DNA of 21,122 nucleotides from Verrucomicrobiota bacterium (lineage in GTDB: Bacteria > Verrucomicrobiota > Verrucomicrobiia > Limisphaerales > UBA8199), in the NCBI GenBank assembly GCA_026397855.1, contig JAPLUA010000654.1, forward strand, positions 1 through 21,122, read 5' to 3'. Positions within the stretch are counted from its first letter, which is position 1, and the number at the start of each line of letters is the position of its first letter. A program made the position numbers and the translations under genes. The notes beneath the pieces are model-generated. The model saw nothing but the letters and a program-made list of their open reading frames with translations. It ran no database searches and had not been told where the DNA came from. Below, one piece after another: positions 15,218 through 21,122 of this stretch.

Positions 15218-16345
15218 TTACACCAGCTTCTTCAGTCTCGGGTCTGCCGCCAGCTTCTTGACCAGCTCTTTGACCTTCTGCGACTGGTTCTTGTCGGCCA
15301 GCAGGGTGGCATCGTCGGTTTGAACCAGGATCGAGTCGCGCAGTCCGACCACCGCGATGGGCGTGCGCCGGTCTTTGCTGCGGGCGTCGAAGATGATGTT
15401 GCGCGCGGCGTCAACATGGATGAAATCAGCCACCGCGCAATTGCCTTCGGGGTCGGACTTGATGTGCCGGCCCAAGGCGGTCCACGAGCCGAGATCGTCC
15501 CATTCAAAGGTGCCATCCGCGACCACCACGTTGTGGGCGTGCTCCATGAGCGCGTAGTCAATGGAGACCTTCTTGATCTCCGGATACTCCTTCGCGAGGA
15601 CCTTATTCAGCTTGGCCGGGTTTGCCGCTACCTTGAACCAGCGCTGGCAGGCTTGATACATCTCCGGCTGGTGCTTCTGCAAGCCCTCGGTGATGGTGAC
15701 AAAGGACCAGATGAACATGCCCGCGTTCCAGCGGTATTGGCCGCTGTTCAGGTATTCGACCGCCCGGTCGTGGGTGGGCTTCTCCACGAACTGCTCGGCG
15801 CGATGGAAGATCGTCTTGTAAGCCTTCGTCCCCTGGGGCGGCGGCAGCGTCTCGCCGACACGGATATAGCCGTAGCCGGTGGCCGGCTCGTTGGGCTTGA
15901 TGCCAATGGTGACAATGGCCTGCCCGCGGCTGGCAAGATCAAACGCGTCCGAGAGCACCTGCTGGAACTTCTTCTCCTCCGGGATGACATGGTCGGCGGG
16001 CAGCACCGCCATCACGCCCGTGGTCGAGCGCGCCCCTACCAAGGCCGCCCCGAGCGTGACCGCCGCGCACGTATCGCGTCCGACAGGCTCGGCGATGACA
16101 TTCTCCTTGGGCAGCTTGGGCAATTGCTTGCGCACCGTGGGTGCCTGGACTTCGTTGGTGATGATCAGGATGTTCTTCATCGGCACCAGCGGGAGCACGC
16201 GGTCAACGGCCTGCTGCAAGAAGGAGCGGCCGCCGAGCAGCGTGATGAGCTGCTTGGGCGTCTTTTCCCGGCTCATCGGCCAGAAGCGCTCGCCCTTGCC
16301 GCCGGCCATGATGATGACGAATCGTTCGTTGGTGTTGGCTTTCAT
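15218..16345 (-). CDS. manC: Mannose-1-phosphate guanylyltransferase
   Basis: A 375-residue enzyme making GDP-mannose from GTP and mannose-1-P, for glycan and lipopolysaccharide synthesis. The signature GGKGERFWPMSREKTPKQ (15-32) is complete. LPADHV (115-120), ATGYGYI (155-161), FVEKP (186-190) and WNAGMFIW (206-213) are further sugar-nucleotide transferase motifs. EWDDLGSW near residue 286 is typical of the short, single-function form; the C-terminal isomerase domain of bifunctional ManC/AlgA proteins is absent. The gene starts 32 bp after trpA. The linkage to tryptophan synthesis has no obvious functional logic. Confidence 0.93.
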   Translation of the reverse strand: MKANTNERFVIIMAGGKGERFWPMSREKTPKQLITLLGGRSFLQQAVDRVLPLVPMKNILIITNEVQAPTVRKQLPKLPKENVIAEPVGRDTCAAVTLGAALVGARSTTGVMAVLPADHVIPEEKKFQQVLSDAFDLASRGQAIVTIGIKPNEPATGYGYIRVGETLPPPQGTKAYKTIFHRAEQFVEKPTHDRAVEYLNSGQYRWNAGMFIWSFVTITEGLQKHQPEMYQACQRWFKVAANPAKLNKVLAKEYPEIKKVSIDYALMEHAHNVVVADGTFEWDDLGSWTALGRHIKSDPEGNCAVADFIHVDAARNIIFDARSKDRRTPIAVVGLRDSILVQTDDATLLADKNQSQKVKELVKKLAADPRLKKLV

Positions 16346-16377
16346 GTGTGTAACATTATGAATCTTCTCCTGAGCTG

Positions 16378-17178
16378 CTAACCGGGCTTGACGGCTGACA
16401 CGAGCGAATGGACGAAGGTTTCCACCCGGATCAAAAAGTCCGGCGACTTTGCATGCTGCGCAATTTGGTTTACGATGGCGCTGCCCACCACCACCGCCTC
16501 CGCGCTGGCCGCGACTGCGCGGGCCTGTTCCGGGGTCGAGATGCCGAAGCCGACGGCGATCGGCAAGTCCGTGTGCGCGCGGATGCGGGCGGTCATTTGT
16601 GAAATGGTATCCGCGACCTTCGTTTGCATGCCGGTAACCCCCTCGCGCGAGACGTAATAAATGAACCCGGCGCCGCGTTTGACGATCAGCTCAATGCGGT
16701 CCTCCGGCGTGGTCGGGGCGACGAGGTAGATATTGCACAGGCCGGCCTGGCGCATGAGCGCTTCGTAGGTGTCGCTCTCCTCGGGCGGCAGGTCGAGCAC
16801 GAGCAGGCCATCCACCCCGGCTTGGGCGGCATCCCGAATAAAGCGCTCGATGCCGTGCCGGTGGATGAGATTGAAGTAGATATAGAGGACGATCGGGATC
16901 TGCGACTCACGGCGGATGGCCGCCACGGTTTCCAGGACCTTGGGCGGGGTGGTGCCCGACTCCAGCCCGCGCTGGGCCGCAAGCTGGTTGACCAGGCCAT
17001 CCGCCAGCGGATCGCTGAACGGGACGCCCAGTTCGAGCACATCTACGCCGACCTTGTCAAATGCCAGCGCCAGCTTGCGCGTGGCCTCCAGGTCCGGATC
17101 GCCTGCGCCGATGTACACGACAAACCCCTTCTTTCCCTCGCGCCTAAGCCCGGCAAATCGTTCTATGATGCGGTTCAT
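16378..17178 (-). CDS. trpA: Tryptophan synthase alpha subunit
   Basis: A 266-residue TIM barrel that cleaves indole-3-glycerol phosphate to indole and glyceraldehyde-3-phosphate. The catalytic pair falls at the same numbers as in E. coli: Glu49 and Asp60 in LELGVPFSDPLADG. IPIVLYIYFNLIHRHGIERF, VDGLLVLDLPPEE, YLVAPTTPEDR, FIYYVSREGVTG and AVGFGISTPEQAR are all family hallmarks. The usual partner trpB is not adjacent: upstream is a 277-bp stretch of palindromic repeats and downstream is manC. It is intact and probably functional with a TrpB encoded elsewhere. Confidence 0.96.
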   Translation of the reverse strand: MNRIIERFAGLRREGKKGFVVYIGAGDPDLEATRKLALAFDKVGVDVLELGVPFSDPLADGLVNQLAAQRGLESGTTPPKVLETVAAIRRESQIPIVLYIYFNLIHRHGIERFIRDAAQAGVDGLLVLDLPPEESDTYEALMRQAGLCNIYLVAPTTPEDRIELIVKRGAGFIYYVSREGVTGMQTKVADTISQMTARIRAHTDLPIAVGFGISTPEQARAVAASAEAVVVGSAIVNQIAQHAKSPDFLIRVETFVHSLVSAVKPG

Positions 17179-17236
17179 CCGGGCACAGTTTCGGCATTCA
17201 CGGCGCCGGTTTCAAGTTGCAAGTTGCAGGGTAACT

Positions 17237-17420
17237 GGCGCATCTGGGCAGCACCAACGATTTGTAGTAGAGCAAGCCTCCGGCTTGCTTTGTCCCGCCA
17301 ACCTTCCAGGTTGGCCCGGAGGTGGGCTGTGCTGATTCCGTTCGGCAAGCTGGAAGCTTGCCGGGACGGGCGCAAGCCGGAGGCTTACGCTACTATTCGG
17401 TAGCAGTTGCAAGATGCGCC
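17237..17420. repeat. Nested inverted-repeat element (REPIN or MITE-like)
   Basis: Four small hairpins occur in series: AGCAAGCC-TCC-GGCTTGCT (17271-17289), GCCAACCT-TCC-AGGTTGGC (17297-17315), CGGCAAGCT-GGA-AGCTTGCCG (17343-17363), and an imperfect GCAAGCC-GGA-GGCTTAC (17372-17388). The first and last are also inverted copies of each other, forming terminal repeats at 17264-17288 and 17372-17395 with a few mismatches. Outside these, GGCGCATCT (17237-17245) matches AGATGCGCC (17412-17420) inverted. No gene is seen in 17179-17455. Confidence 0.7.
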
Positions 17421-17455
17421 CAGCCCCGTCAGGACGAGGCCCCGATGCGCGCGAC

Positions 17456-18121
17456 CTAGAGCGCGGGAATGCGGGCGGTGAACGTGTTCGGTCGGTCCCG
17501 CCAGCCGTTGATTTGCTGGAGGGTCCGGATAAAGATGCGTTTGCCGGCCGGCGGCTCGCCAAACCGGGCAACGTAGAGGTCCGTGATGTCCACCTCCTCG
17601 GCGTCCTCGTCCGGCAGCACCCCGAGGAGGGAGTAGTGGTCCACGTAGGTAACCCCCGGGCCCTGGGGGCGGGCGCCGAAGACGAGCACGTATTGGCCGG
17701 GTTTGCGCGAGAGCTGGAGCTTGAGCGAGACGACGCCGCCGGTGTTGCTGGTGATGAGCCCGACGACCGGGCTAGCCGCAAACACCGGGATCGGGGGCGG
17801 ATCGGCTACCATGGGCAGGCCGAGCAGCGCCAGGTGGGCATTGACGGAGACCGAGACCAGGTAGCCTGAAACCGGGTTGGACCGGCCCAGCACGCTGCGG
17901 GTGCGGCGATTCCCGCCTACGGTGGCCCAGGCCAGGAATTGCTCGTCGGTCAGGGTGCCCCAGAAACTGCGGGCGCGCTGGAAGGCGGCCCGCCAATCCA
18001 TTTGCCCCCGCGTGCGGGGATTGCGCGGGATGATTTTCCGGCGTCGGATCTGGCCATAACGATTCTGGTAGCTGACAGTTTCGCCCAGCGACCCTGTTTG
18101 CGGCACATCGCGAATCTTCAT
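17456..18121 (-). CDS. Conserved-looking protein of unknown function, lineage-type
   Basis: A 221-residue protein with no signal peptide or membrane segment. The N-terminal third is basic (NRYGQIRRRKIIPRNPRTRG, 20-39) and leads to WRAAFQRARSFWGTLTDEQF (43-62), a W-x-x-LT-x-x-Q-x-x-AW pattern that I recall from proteins of unknown function in Verrucomicrobiota. A segment of small residues and prolines follows (ADPPPIPVFAASPVVG). The C-terminal half (about 128-221) is rich in beta strands and FN3-like (VVSLKLQLSRKPGQYVLVFG, GKRIFIRTLQQINGWRDRP). The ATG at 18121 has no clear Shine-Dalgarno. I do not know its function. Four 11-bp tandem repeats lie about 80 bp upstream. Confidence 0.65.
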   Translation of the reverse strand: MKIRDVPQTGSLGETVSYQNRYGQIRRRKIIPRNPRTRGQMDWRAAFQRARSFWGTLTDEQFLAWATVGGNRRTRSVLGRSNPVSGYLVSVSVNAHLALLGLPMVADPPPIPVFAASPVVGLITSNTGGVVSLKLQLSRKPGQYVLVFGARPQGPGVTYVDHYSLLGVLPDEDAEEVDITDLYVARFGEPPAGKRIFIRTLQQINGWRDRPNTFTARIPAL

Positions 18122-18129
18122 GGAGGCAA

Positions 18130-18158
18130 ATCATCCCGATTTTGAGCCTTGGCGTCAA
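18130..18158 (-). promoter_or_regulatory. Candidate promoter with almost no leader for the unknown 221-residue protein
   Basis: On the minus strand TTGACG (18158-18153), a 17-nt spacer and GATGAT (18135-18130). Only 8 nt separate the -10 box from the ATG, so transcription would begin at or beside the start codon, fitting the lack of a Shine-Dalgarno. The -10 box has four of six matches; tentative. Confidence 0.25.
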
Positions 18159-18198
18159 GCTATATTCCATGCTTGAAGTCATTTGGGGATTACTTTGG

Positions 18199-18242
18199 GC
18201 ATACGAGGGGCATACGAGGGGTATACGAGGGGTATACGAGGG
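18199..18242. repeat. Four tandem 11-bp repeats
   Basis: Four exact-length units of GYATACGAGGG (two with C, then two with T) run head to tail, followed by a partial fifth (GT). The spacing is close to one helical turn. They lie between coaX and the unknown gene, 78-121 bp upstream of the latter's ATG. Confidence 0.85.
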
Positions 18243-18317
18243 GTCATGGTGAACTCCCGGTGGTGGTCCAGGGTTGGGTTGGAGTGCGGAGGGCTGGCGG
18301 TAGGGGCGCCGGTGAGG

Positions 18318-19076
18318 TTAGCGCTGGTTGTGCGCCGTCTGCCAAACGAGCCGGAGCCCTTCGAGCGTCAGGAGAGGCTCCACGGCCGTAATGGCGCTCA
18401 GCTTGGACCCAATCAGTTCGGCGTAGCCGCCCGTGGCTACCACGGGCAGCCGGGGTGCCTTGAGTTCGCGCTTCAGCTCCCGGATCAGCTCCAGGATCAG
18501 GCCACGATAGCCGTGTACGGCGCCCACGAGCATCGCCTGCTCGGTGCTCTTGCCAATGGCGCTGCGGACCTCCCGGATGCGAATGCGCGGAAGCAAGGCG
18601 GTCTTTTCGTGCAGGTAATCGGTCATGGCCGCAAGCCCGGGGGCGATGATGCCGCCGACGTAGTCCCCGGCGCGGTCCACGACGTCGAACGTGACCGCCG
18701 TGCCGAAATCCACGACGACCGACGGCGCGCCGAAGTGATGGCGCGCGGCCACCGCATTGGCGAGCCGGTCGGGGCCGATGGTCTCGGGCCGCGGATAATG
18801 GATGCCGACGCCACAGAGGGTCTTCGGGGTGAGCTCAAGGCAGGGCAGTTGCCAGAGGCTTTGAATGGCCCGGTGAGCGAGGGGGGTAGCTCGTGGCACG
18901 ACGCTGCACAGGGCTGCGCCTTCGAGCCGTCCGCGGCCGGTGAATCGCTGGAGAGCTTTCTCCGGCACCCCTTTGAACCAGGCCGACGTGGGGATGTCCG
19001 TCTGTTTGAGCACCCGCCTGGAGTCCGCCAGGCCCAGGTGGGTGTTGGTGTTGCCGATGTCGAGCAGCAGGATCAT
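18318..19076 (-). CDS. coaX: Type III pantothenate kinase
   Basis: A 252-residue ASKHA-fold kinase that phosphorylates pantothenate, the first step to CoA. The ATG at 19076 is chosen because MILLLDIGNTNTHLGL is the exact family start (Asp6 in the phosphate-binding motif) and GGAG lies just upstream; the frame stays open upstream only because it overlaps birA. Further motifs: TIGPDRLANAVAA (99-111), VDFGTAVTFDVVD (122-134), GGIIAPG (141-147) and VVATGGYAELI (212-222). Its ATG overlaps the birA TGA as ATGA, indicating coupled translation in a nadC-birA-coaX operon. Confidence 0.94.
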   Translation of the reverse strand: MILLLDIGNTNTHLGLADSRRVLKQTDIPTSAWFKGVPEKALQRFTGRGRLEGAALCSVVPRATPLAHRAIQSLWQLPCLELTPKTLCGVGIHYPRPETIGPDRLANAVAARHHFGAPSVVVDFGTAVTFDVVDRAGDYVGGIIAPGLAAMTDYLHEKTALLPRIRIREVRSAIGKSTEQAMLVGAVHGYRGLILELIRELKRELKAPRLPVVATGGYAELIGSKLSAITAVEPLLTLEGLRLVWQTAHNQR

Positions 19077-20053
19077 TTCTCCAGTGCCACGTCTCCCCCG
19101 GTGATCCGTTCCAGATGGCCGTGGACGGTGCGCAGCAGCAGCTCGCCATCCTCGCCCAGCGATTCGGCGCGCCCGCGGATTTGCCGGTCGCCCGTGCGGA
19201 TCACCACTTCCCGTCCGATAGTGGCGCCATGCTCTTCCCACTCGTCTGCCAGCGCGGCGAATTGGCCGGGGTCGATGCGCGCGTAGTCGTGGTCCAGCTC
19301 CCGCAGAATGGCCACCGCGAGTTCGGGCCTGGAGACGGGCTGGCCCAGTTCGGCCTTGAGGGAGGTCGCCAGCTTGCGCAGCTCAGCGGGGAAGTCGCCC
19401 GGGTTCAGGTTCACGTTCACGCCGATGCCGAGGATGAGGTATTTGACCCGATCCAGCTCTGCGCTCAGCTCCGTGAGGATGCCCGCCACCTTGCTGCCGC
19501 CAATCAGAATGTCATTGGGCCACTTGATTTCCGGCTTCAGGCCGGTCTGCAATTCAATCGCTCGCCGCAGGGCTGTCGCCGAGGCCACCGTCAGCCGGGT
19601 CGCCTCTTGCGGGCGCAAATCGGGCCGCAGCAGGACGGAAAACCACAGTCCCCGTTTGGCGGGCGACATCCACCCTCGCCCCAGCCGGCCCCGGCCTTTG
19701 GTCTGCGACTCGGCGAACACCACCGCGCCTTCTTTGACGCCATCCCGCGCGAGCTTCTCGATCACGTCGTTGGTGGAGGTGGTCTCCTGGAAGACGCGGA
19801 TGTCGCGCCCGATGACCTGGGTCGCTCCCAGCCGGGAGATCAAATCGTCGGCGTGCAGCACGTCCGGTGCGTTCAGCAGGCGATAGCCCCGATGTGGGCT
19901 CGCCTCGATGTCGTAGCCGAGCGAGCGCAGATCCTCGATGCGCGCCCAGATCGCCGCGCGCGTGACGCCCAGTTCCTGGGAAAGCTGCGCGCCGGACACG
20001 GCACCGTCGCCGGCGGCGCGGAGGGAAGTCAGGATCAGTGCGTCGAGGCTCAT
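19073..20053 (-). CDS. birA: Biotin-protein ligase with N-terminal HTH domain
   Basis: A 326-residue BirA of the two-function type. The ATG at 20053 is chosen: it gives the compact start MSLDALILTSLRAAG, while the upstream open frame is only the shadow of nadC. A winged helix-turn-helix (about 15-60; QLSQELGVTRAAIWARIEDL) suggests it also represses biotin genes. The ligase domain has TTSTNDVIEKL (91-101), the biotinyl-AMP loop GRGRLGRGWMSP (120-131), KWPNDILIGGSKVAGILTE (177-195) and a C-terminal SH3-like cap. It starts 5 nt after the nadC stop. No biotin operator was recognised. Confidence 0.94.
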   Translation of the reverse strand: MSLDALILTSLRAAGDGAVSGAQLSQELGVTRAAIWARIEDLRSLGYDIEASPHRGYRLLNAPDVLHADDLISRLGATQVIGRDIRVFQETTSTNDVIEKLARDGVKEGAVVFAESQTKGRGRLGRGWMSPAKRGLWFSVLLRPDLRPQEATRLTVASATALRRAIELQTGLKPEIKWPNDILIGGSKVAGILTELSAELDRVKYLILGIGVNVNLNPGDFPAELRKLATSLKAELGQPVSRPELAVAILRELDHDYARIDPGQFAALADEWEEHGATIGREVVIRTGDRQIRGRAESLGEDGELLLRTVHGHLERITGGDVALEK

Positions 20054-20058
20054 CCGGA

Positions 20059-20940
20059 CTAAAGCTCGAAGTCGAGGGCGATGTCCACCGCCCGGGCGGA
20101 GTGAGTGATGGCGCCAACGGAGATGAAGTCCACGCCGGTCTCGGCAATGGCCCGGGCGCCGGCCAGCGTCACGCCGCCGCTGGCCTCGGTCTGTGCCCGG
20201 CCTTTGCACTTCTGCACGGCCAGCCGCAGTTGCACCAGGTTCATGTTGTCGAGCAGCACGATGTCCGCGCCGGCGGCAACTGCCTGCTCGACCTGCTCCA
20301 GGGTGTCGGCTTCCACTTCCACCTTGAGCAGCGGATACCGGGAGCGCGCTCGATGGACAGCGGCCGCCACGGGGTTGGGCGATTCATCCTTCAACACCGC
20401 CAGGTGGTTGTCCTTGATGAGAACCATGTCGAACAGCCCGACGCGATGGTTTCGGCCGCCGCCGCAGGTCACGGCATACTTCTCCAGCCGCCGCCAGCCC
20501 GGCGTGGTCTTTCGGGTGTCCAGGATCTGCGCGCGCGTGCCTTGGATGGCTTCAACGAACTGCGCAGTGATCGTGGCGACGCCCGACAGGCGCTGGACGA
20601 AGTTAAGGGCGACGCGCTCGGCGCCCAGGAGCGCCCCGGCAGGCCCGGTGATGCTGAGCAGCGGCTTGCCTTCCGCAACGCGCTGGCCGTCCTGTGCGGC
20701 GCGGGTGATTTGGACACTGGGAGAAAGCTCGCGAAAGGCCGCTTCGGCCAGTTCCATGCCCGCCACCACCAGCGGCTCGCGCGCAACCATCATCCCCCGG
20801 GCCTGCGCGCCTTCGGGCACGGTGGCCAGCGTCGTCGCGTCGCCGGGGCCGATGTCCTCAGCCAGGGCGGCGGCGACAACCTGCCGGATCACATCTGCAG
20901 CTAGTGCTTCCACACCGGGAGGATGGAGGAATACGGGCAA
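20059..20940 (-). CDS. nadC: Quinolinate phosphoribosyltransferase (carboxylating)
   Basis: A 293-residue enzyme of de novo NAD synthesis, making nicotinate mononucleotide from quinolinate and PRPP. Motifs: ALAEDIGPGDATT (26-37), LNFVQRLSGVATIT (112-125), LDTRKTTPGWRRLEKYAV (140-157), GGGRNHRVGLFDMVLIKDNH (160-179), KVEVE (206-210), LLDNM (229-233), EASGGV (252-257) and SVGAITHS (274-281). All active-site residues I know are present. The start is unsure: TTG at 20940 or GTG at 20913, with no clear Shine-Dalgarno at either. It leads the nadC-birA-coaX run, whose very tight spacing indicates one transcript. Confidence 0.93.
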   Translation of the reverse strand: MPVFLHPPGVEALAADVIRQVVAAALAEDIGPGDATTLATVPEGAQARGMMVAREPLVVAGMELAEAAFRELSPSVQITRAAQDGQRVAEGKPLLSITGPAGALLGAERVALNFVQRLSGVATITAQFVEAIQGTRAQILDTRKTTPGWRRLEKYAVTCGGGRNHRVGLFDMVLIKDNHLAVLKDESPNPVAAAVHRARSRYPLLKVEVEADTLEQVEQAVAAGADIVLLDNMNLVQLRLAVQKCKGRAQTEASGGVTLAGARAIAETGVDFISVGAITHSARAVDIALDFEL

Positions 20941-21077
20941 AAGTGAAAGGATGTTTGCATCGTAGCCGGCAGACCTCAGCGCTGCAGTTCAACCCTGGGA
21001 CCGCAGCCACAGATCTCGAAGCCGCAGCCAGGACCAGACCGGGCTTAATGCAGAGACGCGGAGGAACGCGGAGAAGC

Positions 21078-21101
21078 GGAGCGTCGGAGCGTCGGAGCGC
21101 C
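21078..21101. repeat. Short direct repeats upstream of nadC
   Basis: GGAGCGTC occurs twice, then GGAGCGCC, head to tail. Just before them GCAGAGACGCGGAGGAACGC (21051-21070) resembles the simple purine-rich repeats common between genes in this group. No gene or clear promoter is seen in 20941-21122. Confidence 0.5.
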
Positions 21102-21122
21102 GCAGCGTGCGAGCGCCGGGGC

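Noticed and set aside
15200..16381. Plus-strand open frame of 393 codons opposite manC
   Set aside because: Its composition (Arg, Gly, Val, His rich without motifs) is that of a reverse-strand shadow, and manC is certain.
17877..18145. Small plus-strand frames opposite the unknown 221-residue gene
   Set aside because: No start signals or recognisable motifs; the minus-strand frame has the more protein-like composition.
18199..18242. CRISPR array
   Set aside because: The 11-bp units are directly adjacent with no spacers, and no cas genes are present.
19077..19241. Longer N-terminus for coaX
   Set aside because: The extra 55 residues are out-of-frame birA sequence; the family begins at MILLLDIGNTN.
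20054..20209. Longer N-terminus for birA
   Set aside because: The extra 52 Arg-rich residues are out-of-frame nadC sequence; the HTH domain starts right after the ATG at 20053.

Overview
The window looks like a chromosomal segment of a high-GC member of Verrucomicrobiota, probably close to the Pedosphaera/Limisphaerales lineage. This rests on gene content (an exported YncE-propeller/phosphoesterase fusion, a DUF1080 protein, secreted propellers, a 221-residue protein of a type I associate with this group) and on the many short GC-rich palindromic repeats between genes. It is inference; no marker was compared by search.

Layout, left to right. Positions 1-2307 (minus) encode an exported multidomain glycoside-hydrolase-like protein that runs off the left edge and is split by an apparent frameshift near 1017-1030. 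A secreted beta-propeller gene (minus) follows, then an eroded tyrosine-recombinase N-terminus, then tRNA-Ile(CAU) and a NahK-like sugar kinase (plus). Next is the translation block rpmI-rplT-pheS-pheT (plus), with a good sigma70-type promoter before rpmI and a strong intrinsic terminator only 27 nt before pheS. A repeat-rich stretch carries a HepT/MntA (HEPN-MNT) toxin-antitoxin pair (minus). Two exported phosphodiester-hydrolysing proteins are then transcribed divergently: a YncE-propeller/phosphoesterase fusion (minus) and GlpQ (plus). A minus-strand trpA-manC-DUF1080 run follows, then a palindrome cluster, a 221-residue protein of unknown function with four 11-bp tandem repeats upstream, and finally a tight cofactor operon nadC-birA-coaX (minus).

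Most of the window is core metabolism: Phe-tRNA charging, ribosomal proteins, NAD, biotin-protein ligation, CoA, the last step of tryptophan synthesis, and GDP-mannose supply. The accessory elements are the TA pair bracketed by repeat copies, the integrase remnant by the tRNA, the broken secreted hydrolase, and the lineage-type unknown protein. I did not find a clearly new multi-gene system. The best leads are the unknown 221-residue protein with its phased upstream repeats, the terminator inside the rplT-pheS gap, and the modular secreted protein at the left edge.
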